Source: Streptococcus oralis (GTDB taxonomy: Bacteria; Bacillota; Bacilli; Lactobacillales; Streptococcaceae). Taken from it: a DNA stretch of 5,412 bases. Below, piece by piece: positions 1-5,288 of the stretch (positions are counted from its first letter, which is position 1; each line of letters starts with the position of its first letter). The position numbers and the translations under genes were made by a program. Where the stretch lies: assembly GCA_905370255.1 (NCBI GenBank), contig CAJPKC010000103.1, forward strand, positions 1-5,412, given 5' to 3'. The notes under the pieces are model-generated. The model was given only the letters and a program-made list of their open reading frames with translations, ran no database searches and was not told the DNA's origin.

Positions 1-719
1 AATTCCAGGAGAATGGCTATGTGGCTAATAAATTCATGGACAAGCGTCATATGGATGAAGTCCTCCAAAAAACTAGCTACAAGACTGAGTAAGCTCTCTT
101 TGCGGCTATTGGTTTTGGGGAAATTGGAGCCATCACAGTCTTTAACCGTTTAACTGAAAAAGAGCGCCGTGAGGAAGAACGCGCCAAGGCTAAGGCAGAA
201 GCAGAAGAACTGGTCAAGGGTGGCGAAGTCAAAGTAGAGAACAAGGACACGCTTAAGGTGAAGCATGAGGGTGGAGTTGTCATCCAAGGTGCTTCTGGGC
301 TCTTGGTCCGGATTGCCAAATGTTGTAACCCTGTTCCTGGTGATGATATCGTTGGTTATATTACCAAAGGTCGCGGAGTTGCGATCCACCGTGTGGACTG
401 TATGAACCTTCGTTCACAGGAAAACTATGAGCAACGTCTGCTAGATGTTGAATGGGAAGACCAATTCTCAACCAAGGAATATATGGCTCATATCGATATC
501 TATGGACTCAACCGTTCTGGTCTTTTGAATGATATCTTGCAAGTCCTATCAAACACAACGAAGAATATCTCATCGGTTAATGCCCAACCGACCAAGGATA
601 TGAAATTTGCCAATATCCATGTATCCTTTGGAATTTCTAACCTTTCAATGTTGACAACTGTGGTTGATAAGATTAAGAGTGTACCAGAAGTCTACTCAGT
701 CAAACGGACCAATGGTTAA
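1..719 (+). pseudogene. rel: Rel bifunctional (p)ppGpp synthetase/hydrolase, C-terminal part, interrupted by an in-frame stop
   Basis: Long-form RSH enzyme that makes and degrades (p)ppGpp in the stringent response. Only the C-terminal regulatory half lies in the window; the catalytic domains are upstream. Reading from position 3, the frame gives helical-domain sequence (FQENGYV...), then TAA at 90-92, then resumes in the same frame with typical Rel sequence (ALFAAIGFGEIGAI). Next come a charged helix, the zinc-finger-like domain (Cys-Cys at 321-326, His-Arg-Val-Asp-Cys at 387-401), and an ACT domain (about 480-716) ending VYSVKRTNG before TAA at 717-719. There is no frameshift, and 208 codons follow the stop. 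By family length (about 740 aa) the stop falls near residue 530, after the catalytic and TGS domains and inside the helical region. The 30-bp gap to dtd suggests co-transcription. Identity is near certain. Whether the stop is a real mutation or a sequence error cannot be told here. Confidence 0.85.
258..719 (+). CDS. Possible re-initiated Rel C-terminal fragment (zinc-finger + ACT domains)
   Basis: After the stop at 90-92, the first usable start in the Rel frame is GTG at 258, giving a 153-residue open frame with the Cys-Cys/His zinc-finger-like domain and the ACT domain. An AAGGA at 243-247 lies 10 bases upstream, so weak re-initiation is possible. The reading frame is certainly Rel coding sequence. 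That it makes a separate protein is speculation, and the start could simply be an artefact of the nonsense codon. Treat it as the tail of the broken rel gene unless expression is shown. Confidence 0.3.
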   Translation: MKHEGGVVIQGASGLLVRIAKCCNPVPGDDIVGYITKGRGVAIHRVDCMNLRSQENYEQRLLDVEWEDQFSTKEYMAHIDIYGLNRSGLLNDILQVLSNTTKNISSVNAQPTKDMKFANIHVSFGISNLSMLTTVVDKIKSVPEVYSVKRTNG

Positions 720-749
720 GTATGCTCGATACAGTCAGAAAGGATTTCT

Positions 750-1193
750 ATGAAAATCATCGTTCAGCGAGTCAAGCAAGCTCAGGTTTCTATTGAGGGG
801 CAGATTCATGGTCAAATCAAACAAGGACTCTTGCTCTTAGTGGGTGTTGGACCTGAAGACCAGCAAGAGGATTTGGAGTATGCAGTCAGAAAACTGATCA
901 ATATGCGAATCTTTTCGGATGACGAAGGCAAGATGAACCTATCTGTTAAGGATATCCAAGGAGAAATCCTCTCCATCTCTCAATTCACTCTGTTTGCCGA
1001 TACCAAAAAAGGCAATCGTCCAGCCTTTACAGGCGCCGCTAAACCAGATATGGCTGAGGCCTTCTATCAAGATTTTAACCAGGAACTAGCCAAGGAAGTT
1101 CCTGTTGAGACAGGAGTCTTTGGAGCAGATATGCAGGTGGGATTAGTCAATGATGGCCCAGTAACCATTATCCTAGATACTAAAAATAGATAA
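750..1193 (+). CDS. dtd: D-aminoacyl-tRNA deacylase
   Basis: Cytoplasmic editing enzyme that hydrolyses D-amino acids (and glycine mischarged on tRNA-Ala) from tRNAs, a chiral proofreading step in translation. The 147-residue product has the usual full length of the DTD family. It begins MKIIVQRV and carries the two diagnostic active-site motifs: SQFTL at residues 77-81 (SQxxL form) and NDGPVT at 134-139 with the Gly-Pro pair at 136-137. The conserved [12 protein letters not shown] stretch lies between them. The ATG at 750 has GAAAGGA (738-744) ending 5 bases upstream. It follows rel by 30 bp on the same strand, the usual rel-dtd pairing in streptococci, and no separate promoter is visible in that gap. 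It ends 1 base before a strong hairpin terminator. Nothing looks damaged. Confidence 0.97.
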   Translation: MKIIVQRVKQAQVSIEGQIHGQIKQGLLLLVGVGPEDQQEDLEYAVRKLINMRIFSDDEGKMNLSVKDIQGEILSISQFTLFADTKKGNRPAFTGAAKPDMAEAFYQDFNQELAKEVPVETGVFGADMQVGLVNDGPVTIILDTKNR

Positions 1194-1194
1194 G

Positions 1195-1225
1195 AAAAAA
1201 CCAAGCTTGTATGCTTGGTTTTTTT
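1195..1225. terminator. Bidirectional rho-independent terminator between dtd and the regulator gene
   Basis: Bases 1195-1206 (six A then CCAAGC) pair with 1213-1224 (GCTTGG then T run) around a 6-base loop, giving a GC core of 4 pairs flanked by A:T pairs. The stem is followed by T residues on the + strand and, by symmetry, on the - strand. It sits directly after the dtd stop (1193) and 10 bases past the convergent regulator stop (1235), so it probably ends both transcripts. Confidence 0.92.
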
Positions 1226-1234
1226 GTGACGTAT

Positions 1235-1885
1235 TTAGTTCAGTTTTTCAACATAGAGCTGTTTGGCGATTTCTAGGCTTACCAGGAGTTCTTCATTCTT
1301 GTGAATCAAAGTAAAGGTGTTAGAAAAGTCATCAAACTGTTGAACTTGGAGTTTGTCTCCAATATTGATAGCATGTTTTTCAAGATATTTGAGGAGGTCA
1401 AAGCTATCGTGAACGCGAGTCAGGAGATAGGTTCCAGCTTCTTTGGTTTCTGCTAGTGGCAAGTTATTGATTTCAACCAAGAGTTCTCCCTTGGCAGGAA
1501 TGGTACCACCATGAGGGCAGGTCTTTGGAAAGCCGAGCATACTTTCTAATCTTTCCACAAAAAAGTCTGAAACGGTATGTTCTAATACCTCGGCTTCCTC
1601 ATGAATTTGGTCGCTGGTATAGTCTAGATGGTGGACCAGAAAAACCTCAATCAAACGGTGTTTACGATAGAGCTCAGATACAAGTTTTAAACCAATATCA
1701 GTCAATAAGTATCCTTTTTTCTTGTCTTTTAGGATGAGATTTTCAGACTGCATGCGCTTGATCATTTCGGTTACAGCTGGAGGAGATACCTGCATTCGAG
1801 CAGCAATTTCCTTATTGGTAATCTTAGGAACATCCATGCCAATCTCATAAATACATTTTAAATAGTCTTCTTTATTTGGGGTCAT
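1235..1885 (-). CDS. psaR: DtxR/MntR-family manganese-dependent transcriptional repressor (PsaR/ScaR/SloR type)
   Basis: Cytoplasmic metalloregulator expected to bind DNA as a Mn(II)-loaded dimer and repress psaBCA. The 216-residue product opens MTPNKEDYLKCIYEIG. An N-terminal winged helix follows: recognition helix around residues 32-48 (QVSPPAVTEMIKRMQSE), wing around 52-62. The metal-binding/dimerisation domain has candidate ligands Asp7, His76, Glu80, Glu99, Glu102, His103, Cys123 and His125. The C-terminal FeoA/SH3-like domain spans about 145-216. A longer frame starts at 1912, but the start at 1885 is preferred: AAGGA (1893-1897) lies 7 bases upstream, the extended -10 at 1915-1923 would put the transcript start near 1908, past the 1912 ATG, and known homologues start at MTPNK. 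The linked Mn importer supports the role. The symbol scaR or mntR would do equally well. Confidence 0.93.
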   Translation of the reverse strand: MTPNKEDYLKCIYEIGMDVPKITNKEIAARMQVSPPAVTEMIKRMQSENLILKDKKKGYLLTDIGLKLVSELYRKHRLIEVFLVHHLDYTSDQIHEEAEVLEHTVSDFFVERLESMLGFPKTCPHGGTIPAKGELLVEINNLPLAETKEAGTYLLTRVHDSFDLLKYLEKHAINIGDKLQVQQFDDFSNTFTLIHKNEELLVSLEIAKQLYVEKLN

Positions 1886-1892
1886 TCGCATT

Positions 1893-1897
1893 TCCTT
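1893..1897 (-). promoter_or_regulatory. Ribosome binding site fixing the regulator start at 1885
   Basis: AAGGA on the - strand, 7 bases before ATG 1885. No comparable site precedes the upstream in-frame ATG at 1912, and the ATG at 1891 is only 1 base from this site, too close to use. Confidence 0.7.
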
Positions 1898-1914
1898 GTT
1901 TATTATCTCCATCT

Positions 1915-1923
1915 AGTATACCA
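1915..1923 (-). promoter_or_regulatory. Extended -10 promoter of the regulator gene
   Basis: The - strand reads TG-G-TATACT, an extended -10 element. At 17-bp spacing the -35 position (1938-1943, TAGAGA) is poor, so the TG extension would have to carry the promoter. It abuts the T-run of the tpx terminator. The predicted transcript start is near 1908, giving a leader of about 23 bases to ATG 1885. No AATTAA-N6-TTAAAA motif like the psaB operator is seen here. Confidence 0.6.
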
Positions 1924-1947
1924 AAAAAAGCTAGATTTCTCTAGCTT
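1923..1947 (-). terminator. Rho-independent terminator of tpx
   Basis: On the - strand an 8-bp perfect stem (AAGCTAGA / TCTAGCTT, bases 1940-1947 with 1928-1935) closes a GAAA tetraloop and is followed by a run of T (1923-1929). It lies 19 bases past the tpx stop and directly before the regulator's -10. Confidence 0.88.
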
Positions 1948-1966
1948 ATTGCTACAAGAGCTGGAC

Positions 1967-2461
1967 TTAGTTGAGTTCTTTTGCAGCTGCAATAGCGGCT
2001 TCAAAGTCTGGCTCGCTGTTGATATTATCCACGTATTCGACGTAGCGGATGGTATTATCAGTATCGAGAACAAAAACTGCGCGTGCAAGCAGATGCCATT
2101 CATTGATTAAGAGGGCATAATCGCGTCCAAAGGAGTGGTCGAAGTAGTCTGAAAGCATGATGGCATTCTCAATTCCCTCAGCACCACACCAGCGTTTTTG
2201 TGCAAATGGAAGGTCCATAGATACCGTTAGGACAACAGTGTTGTCTAAGCTAGCCAATTCTTGGTTAAAGCGACGAGTCTGAAGCGAGCAGATGCCTGTA
2301 TCGATAGAAGGGATGACACTCAAGATCTTTTTCTTGCCTTCAAAGTCAGCCAGTGTTTTTTTAGAGAGGTCAGTCGTTGTGAGAGAGAAATCAAGTGCTT
2401 TGTCTCCTACTTGTAGTTGTTTTCCTGTAAACGTAACAGGGTTTCCAAGGAATGTAGTCAT
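1967..2461 (-). CDS. tpx: Thiol peroxidase (atypical 2-Cys peroxiredoxin, Tpx; PsaD)
   Basis: Reduces H2O2 and alkyl hydroperoxides with electrons from thioredoxin-type donors; cytoplasmic. The 164 residues match the Tpx family length. The peroxidatic site is PSIDTGIC (residues 51-58) with Thr55 and Cys58. The resolving Cys92 sits in KRWCGAEG, the 34-residue Cys-Cys spacing of Tpx. Arg127 in [10 protein letters not shown] fits the conserved active-site arginine. The ATG at 2461 is preceded by TTGGAG, with GGAG at 2468-2471, 6 bases away. It follows psaA with 120 bp between, holding a terminator and a promoter, so it is probably a separate transcript with possible read-through from psaBCA. The link to Mn import is standard in oral streptococci, where it counters self-made peroxide. 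No defects are seen. Confidence 0.96.
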   Translation of the reverse strand: MTTFLGNPVTFTGKQLQVGDKALDFSLTTTDLSKKTLADFEGKKKILSVIPSIDTGICSLQTRRFNQELASLDNTVVLTVSMDLPFAQKRWCGAEGIENAIMLSDYFDHSFGRDYALLINEWHLLARAVFVLDTDNTIRYVEYVDNINSEPDFEAAIAAAKELN

Positions 2462-2486
2462 AAGCTACTCCAATCTTTTTTCTTTC

Positions 2487-2516
2487 ATTTTACATTAAAT
2501 GTTCAGACTCTTCCAA
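2487..2516 (-). promoter_or_regulatory. Candidate promoter for tpx
   Basis: The - strand has TTGGAA (2511-2516) as a -35 and TAAAAT (2487-2492) as a -10, separated by 18 bp, with the transcript start expected near 2480 and a leader of about 20 bases. It lies downstream of the psaA terminator, consistent with independent expression of tpx. Confidence 0.6.
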
Positions 2517-2541
2517 TAATTTGACCGAAATTTAAATAGAT

Positions 2542-2575
2542 AAAAAACGCCAATTCATGGTGACTGACGTTTTTA
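2542..2575 (-). terminator. Terminator at the end of psaBCA
   Basis: On the - strand, bases 2574-2565 (AAAAACGTCA) pair with 2552-2543 (TGGCGTTTTT) with one G:U pair. A 12-base loop contains a further small TCA/TGA pairing. The T-run follows the stem on the - strand. On the + strand the G:U becomes an A-C mismatch, so it is best read as a - strand terminator, 7 bases past the psaA stop. Confidence 0.8.
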
Positions 2576-2581
2576 AAATGA

Positions 2582-3514
2582 TTATTTAGCTAAACCTTCA
2601 GAAATTTTATCAAGGTTGTATTTCATCATGTTGTAGTAGCTGTCGCCTTCTTTACCTTCTTCAGCGATTGAGTCCGTAAAGATTTGAGCATAGATTGGGA
2701 TGTTTGTGTCTTTAGAAACAGTCTTCATTGGACGATCATCGACACTGGATTCAACAAATAGTGATGGAACTTTCATTTGGCGAAGTTTTTCAACCAAAGT
2801 CTTGATTTGGTCAGGTGTTCCTTCTTCTTCAGTATTGATTTCCCAGATGTAAGCACTTGGGACACCGTAAGCTTTAGAGAAGTATTTGAAGCATCCTTCG
2901 CTGGTTACGATGAGTTTCTTGTCCGCATCAATAGCGTTAAATTTCTCTTTGGCTTCCTTGTCAAGCTTGTCTAGTTTTTCAGTGTATTCTTTGAGATTCT
3001 TTTCGTAGAATTCCTTGTTGCTAGGGTCTTTAGCGATGAGTTGCTTAGCAATGTTTTGCGCATAAATGATCCCGTTTTCTAGGTTGAGCCAAGCATGTGG
3101 GTCTTCTTTCCCTTTTTCATTTTCCCCTTCTAGGTAGATGACATCAACGCCTTCACTAACTGCAAAGTAGTCTTTGTTTTCAGTTTTCTTAGCATTCTCA
3201 ACTAATTTTGTAAACCAGGCATTTCCACCTGTTTCAAGGTTGATACCATTGTAGAAAATTAAGTCGGCTTGCGACGTTTTTTTGACGTCTTCTGGTAGTG
3301 GCTCGTACTCGTGTGGATCTTGTCCTACAGGCACGATACTATGAAGATCAATCTTGTCTCCTGCGATATTTTTAGTAATATCAGCGATGATAGAGTTAGT
3401 TGTTACAACCTTTAGTTTTTGGTTTGTAGATGCTGTGTCTTTTTTTCCGCTAGCACAGGCAGCTAATCCAATGATAGCAAGAAAAAGAACAAGCAATGTA
3501 CCTAATTTTTTCAT
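2582..3514 (-). CDS. psaA: Manganese ABC transporter substrate-binding lipoprotein PsaA (LraI / cluster A-I)
   Basis: Extracellular, membrane-anchored receptor that captures Mn(II) and passes it to PsaBC; in this family also discussed as an adhesin (ScaA, FimA). The 310-residue product starts [20 protein letters not shown]. This is a lipoprotein signal with lipobox L17-A18-A19-C20, Cys20 being the lipidated residue. Metal ligands of the family are all present: His68 (GQDPHEYEP), His140 (EDPHAW), Glu206 (TSEG) and Asp281 (FTDSIAE). A frame extended to 3541 adds nine residues (MREPLWRNI), but ATG 3514 has GGAGG (3521-3525) 6 bases upstream and puts the signal peptide at the N-terminus, so it is the true start. 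It lies 26 bp after psaC. Mature residue 208 is Cys (SEGCFKYF), as recalled for ScaA/FimA but Ala in pneumococcal PsaA. Confidence 0.97.
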   Translation of the reverse strand: MKKLGTLLVLFLAIIGLAACASGKKDTASTNQKLKVVTTNSIIADITKNIAGDKIDLHSIVPVGQDPHEYEPLPEDVKKTSQADLIFYNGINLETGGNAWFTKLVENAKKTENKDYFAVSEGVDVIYLEGENEKGKEDPHAWLNLENGIIYAQNIAKQLIAKDPSNKEFYEKNLKEYTEKLDKLDKEAKEKFNAIDADKKLIVTSEGCFKYFSKAYGVPSAYIWEINTEEEGTPDQIKTLVEKLRQMKVPSLFVESSVDDRPMKTVSKDTNIPIYAQIFTDSIAEEGKEGDSYYNMMKYNLDKISEGLAK

Positions 3515-3520
3515 TATATT

Positions 3521-3525
3521 CCTCC
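3521..3525 (-). promoter_or_regulatory. Ribosome binding site fixing the psaA start at 3514
   Basis: GGAGG on the - strand, 6 bases before ATG 3514. It lies inside the nine-codon upstream extension, which argues that the extension is not translated as part of PsaA. Confidence 0.85.
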
Positions 3526-3540
3526 AGAGGGGCTCCCTCA

Positions 3541-4389
3541 TTATTGTTTGATTTTTTTATTTTTCAGCTTCAGATAACGTTGTTTTGGTGCGATAAAGAA
3601 ACTGATGAGAAAGAAACTTGCAGATGTCAGCACGATACTTGAACCTGCAGCCAGGTTAAAGCTATAACCGATAAAAAGTCCCAAGACAGAAGCTAGAGCT
3701 CCCAAGCCTGATGAAAGAAAAATCATGGTCTTTAGACTATTGGCGTAAAGATAAGCTGTCGCGGCTGGAGTAATCAGCATGGCTACGATAAGGATGGTTC
3801 CGACACTTTGCATAGCAGTCACTGACACCAAAGTCAAGAGTATCATGAGTAGATAGTGGTAGAAATTAACTGGCATGCCCATAGCTTTGGCTAGGAGTTC
3901 ATCAAAGGATGTAATCAAGAGTTGCTTGAAGAAAATCCCGATAATCAATAGAATGAGAGCTCCCATACCGATGGTAATATACATGTCTATGTCTTGCACA
4001 GCTAAGATATTCCCAAAGAGAATATGGAAGAGGTCAGTCGAGCTTTTAGCCACACTAATCAAGATAATGCCCAGAGCCAATAAAGATGAAAAGGTAATCC
4101 CAATGGCAGTGTCACTCTTGATAATAGAGTTCCCCTTGATGTAGGTGATGATGACAGAGGCAAGCAGTCCAAAGATGATAGCACCAATAAAGAAGTCAAT
4201 TCCTAAAATAAAAGAAAGAGCTACACCAGGTAAGACAGCGTGCGAGATAGCATCTCCCATAAGGGACATCCCACGGAGAATGATAAAGCATCCGACCGCT
4301 CCAGCAACAATACCAATCACAACAGCTGTAATCAAGGCATTTTGGAGAAAGTGGAAGTTCTGCAATCCATCTATAAATTCTGCAATCAT
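3541..4389 (-). CDS. psaC: Manganese ABC transporter permease PsaC (ABC-3 family)
   Basis: Integral membrane subunit that forms the Mn(II) channel, working with PsaB ATPase and PsaA receptor. The 282 residues are almost wholly hydrophobic segments, about eight helices (first near residues 18-38, last near 250-268), ending in a basic tail (KLKNKKIKQ). ABC-3 family landmarks are [15 protein letters not shown] (44-58, with Asp46 and His50, recalled as channel metal-gate residues in the PsaBC structure), [18 protein letters not shown] (91-108), [12 protein letters not shown] (162-173, likely ATPase-contacting loop) and [17 protein letters not shown] (196-212). ATG 4389 overlaps the psaB stop in an ATGA, so the two are translationally coupled. 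GGAGGTGA (4393-4400) is an extended Shine-Dalgarno match. It is intact. The equivalent symbol in S. gordonii is scaB. Confidence 0.96.
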   Translation of the reverse strand: MIAEFIDGLQNFHFLQNALITAVVIGIVAGAVGCFIILRGMSLMGDAISHAVLPGVALSFILGIDFFIGAIIFGLLASVIITYIKGNSIIKSDTAIGITFSSLLALGIILISVAKSSTDLFHILFGNILAVQDIDMYITIGMGALILLIIGIFFKQLLITSFDELLAKAMGMPVNFYHYLLMILLTLVSVTAMQSVGTILIVAMLITPAATAYLYANSLKTMIFLSSGLGALASVLGLFIGYSFNLAAGSSIVLTSASFFLISFFIAPKQRYLKLKNKKIKQ

Positions 4390-5108
4390 AGGTCACCTCC
4401 ATTGAAAAAGAGTCGGTCACCATAAGCTTGTTTGAGATTGGCTTGGGTGAAGGTCTCCTTTGTTGGACCAAAGGCAATTAGCTCCTTGTTGAGAAGGAGT
4501 ACCTGGTCAAAATAATGGGCAACCTTGCCGAGGTCATGGTGAACGATAAGGACAGTCTTGCCAGCTTTTTTAAGTTCTCTCAGCGTGTTCATGATGATCT
4601 CTTCACTGACAGAGTCAATCCCCACAAAGGGCTCGTCTAAGAGAATATAATCAGCATCTTGAACTAGACAACGGGCAATCAAGACACGCTGGAATTGGCC
4701 ACCAGAGAGTTGACTAATCTGACGATCTGCGTAGTCAGAAAGTCCAACAATTTCTAGTGCTTCAGCCACCTTTTGCCAGTGGTTTGCTTTTAAAGTGTGA
4801 AAGAGTGGAATGGATGGATAGAGTCCCAGAGAGACACATTCTTTTACCTTGATAGGGAAGTTGTAGTCGATATGAATTTTTTGCTCGACATAGGCAACTT
4901 TCTTAAGAGATTTTTTCATTTCTTTATCTTCGATAAAAGCATGTCCTTCATGTGGGATAATGCCCAGCATACCTTTTAATAATGTTGATTTCCCGGCGCC
5001 GTTTGGACCAATAATTCCGGTAATCGTTGGTCCTTGGAGCACTAGTGAAATATCCTTTAGTGCCAACGTTTCTTTGTAGGAGACACTGAGGTTTTCGATA
5101 CGTATCAT
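4386..5108 (-). CDS. psaB: Manganese ABC transporter ATP-binding protein PsaB
   Basis: Cytoplasmic ATPase subunit that powers Mn(II) import through PsaC. The 240 residues contain every ABC motif in order: Walker [10 protein letters not shown] (34-42), Q-loop Gln76 (VAYVEQK), signature LSGGQ (134-138), Walker B YILLDEP (154-160, catalytic Glu159), D-loop GID (163-165) and H-loop HHD (190-192, switch His191). Length and motifs fit the metal-uptake ABC subfamily. ATG 5108 is preceded by AGGAGG (5120-5125) 11 bases away, a rather long spacer. It is the first gene of the psaBCA operon, driven by the promoter at 5133-5161 and probably repressed through the paired operator there. The equivalent symbol in S. 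gordonii is scaC. Nothing is odd in the coding region. Confidence 0.97.
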   Translation of the reverse strand: MIRIENLSVSYKETLALKDISLVLQGPTITGIIGPNGAGKSTLLKGMLGIIPHEGHAFIEDKEMKKSLKKVAYVEQKIHIDYNFPIKVKECVSLGLYPSIPLFHTLKANHWQKVAEALEIVGLSDYADRQISQLSGGQFQRVLIARCLVQDADYILLDEPFVGIDSVSEEIIMNTLRELKKAGKTVLIVHHDLGKVAHYFDQVLLLNKELIAFGPTKETFTQANLKQAYGDRLFFNGGDL

Positions 5109-5128
5109 ACAGTTGTATTCCTCCTGGA

Positions 5129-5146
5129 TTTTAATATACCTTAATT
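5129..5146 (-). promoter_or_regulatory. Candidate Mn-repressor operator 2 (over the -10)
   Basis: The - strand reads AATTAA-GGTATA-TTAAAA, identical in both half-sites to operator 1 and displaced by 22 bp, about two helical turns. It encloses the -10. Only the six-base spacer differs, being set by the promoter element it contains. Confidence 0.6.
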
Positions 5147-5161
5147 TTATTTTTAAGTCAA
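5133..5161 (-). promoter_or_regulatory. Promoter of the psaBCA operon
   Basis: The - strand has TTGACT (5156-5161) and TATATT (5133-5138) separated by exactly 17 bp, a near-consensus sigma-A promoter. A/T-rich DNA directly upstream (about 5163-5190) could act as an UP element. The transcript start is expected near 5126, so the AGGAGG would lie at the very 5' end of a leader of about 18 bases. Confidence 0.85.
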
Positions 5162-5168
5162 GTTAATT
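5151..5168 (-). promoter_or_regulatory. Candidate Mn-repressor operator 1 (over the -35)
   Basis: The - strand reads AATTAA-CTTGAC-TTAAAA, a TTAA-N6-TTAA dyad enclosing the -35. It resembles the AATTAA-N6-TTAATT recognition element recalled for SloR/ScaR/PsaR regulators, with the second half imperfect. The binding protein is inferred to be the regulator encoded at 1235-1885. Confidence 0.75.
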
Positions 5169-5226
5169 TTGGTAAAAATTTAAAATATTAATGATGAAAT
5201 CGATCAGTAAGAGACGGCATTTTTAA

Positions 5227-5255
5227 TTGCATTCCCCAGGGATTTTTGCTAAGCT
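5227..5255 (+). promoter_or_regulatory. Candidate promoter for pepO
   Basis: TTGCAT (5227-5232) and TAAGCT (5250-5255) are 17 bp apart, with TG at 5247-5248 giving an extended -10 form. The transcript start would be near 5262, about 27 bases before ATG 5289. It is divergent from the psaB promoter and about 65 bp from its -35. No copy of the AATTAA-N6-TTAAAA motif lies on this side. Confidence 0.45.
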
Positions 5256-5288
5256 AAGAATAAGTGAAATTAGGAAAGCGAGAACAAG

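Noticed and set aside
1..6. The window begins AATTCC, the overhang half of an EcoRI site, suggesting the edge of a cloned fragment.
   Set aside because: GAA-TTC is also natural coding sequence (Glu-Phe) in Rel at this point, so it says nothing about biology. It only hints that the source may be a clone, which would make a cloning or sequencing error at 90-92 more likely.
77..389. Two - strand frames (77-319 and 150-389) opposite rel.
   Set aside because: Both are antisense to conserved Rel coding sequence, of low complexity (Ser/Leu/Ala or Thr/Phe runs), and have no promoter or ribosome site.
1903..2103. A 66-codon - strand frame spanning the end of tpx and the start of the regulator.
   Set aside because: It overlaps the C-terminal part of tpx in another frame and runs through the tpx terminator hairpin, so it is not a gene.
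3875..4405. Two end-to-end open frames on the + strand (3875-4144 and 4145-4405).
   Set aside because: They lie wholly antisense to psaC. The translations are rich in Met, Pro, Ile and Lys, as expected of the complement of hydrophobic membrane codons, and have no ribosome sites or family resemblance.
4196..4477. A - strand 93-codon frame across the psaB/psaC junction.
   Set aside because: It overlaps both genes out of frame, and psaB and psaC are intact with a normal ATGA overlap. It is rich in Trp and Cys and looks like shadow sequence.
5178..5192. TTAA-N4-TTAA-like A/T-rich repeat upstream of the psaB -35, considered as a third operator.
   Set aside because: The spacing is 4 rather than 6 and the flanking half-site bases do not match. 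In such A/T-rich DNA TTAA is common, and it is better read as a possible UP element.
5162..5288. Looked for a riboswitch (Mn-sensing yybP type) or small RNA in the psaB-pepO interval.
   Set aside because: The pepO side is about 30 bases of leader after the candidate promoter and the psaB leader is about 18 bases, too short for an aptamer. No strong stem is seen.
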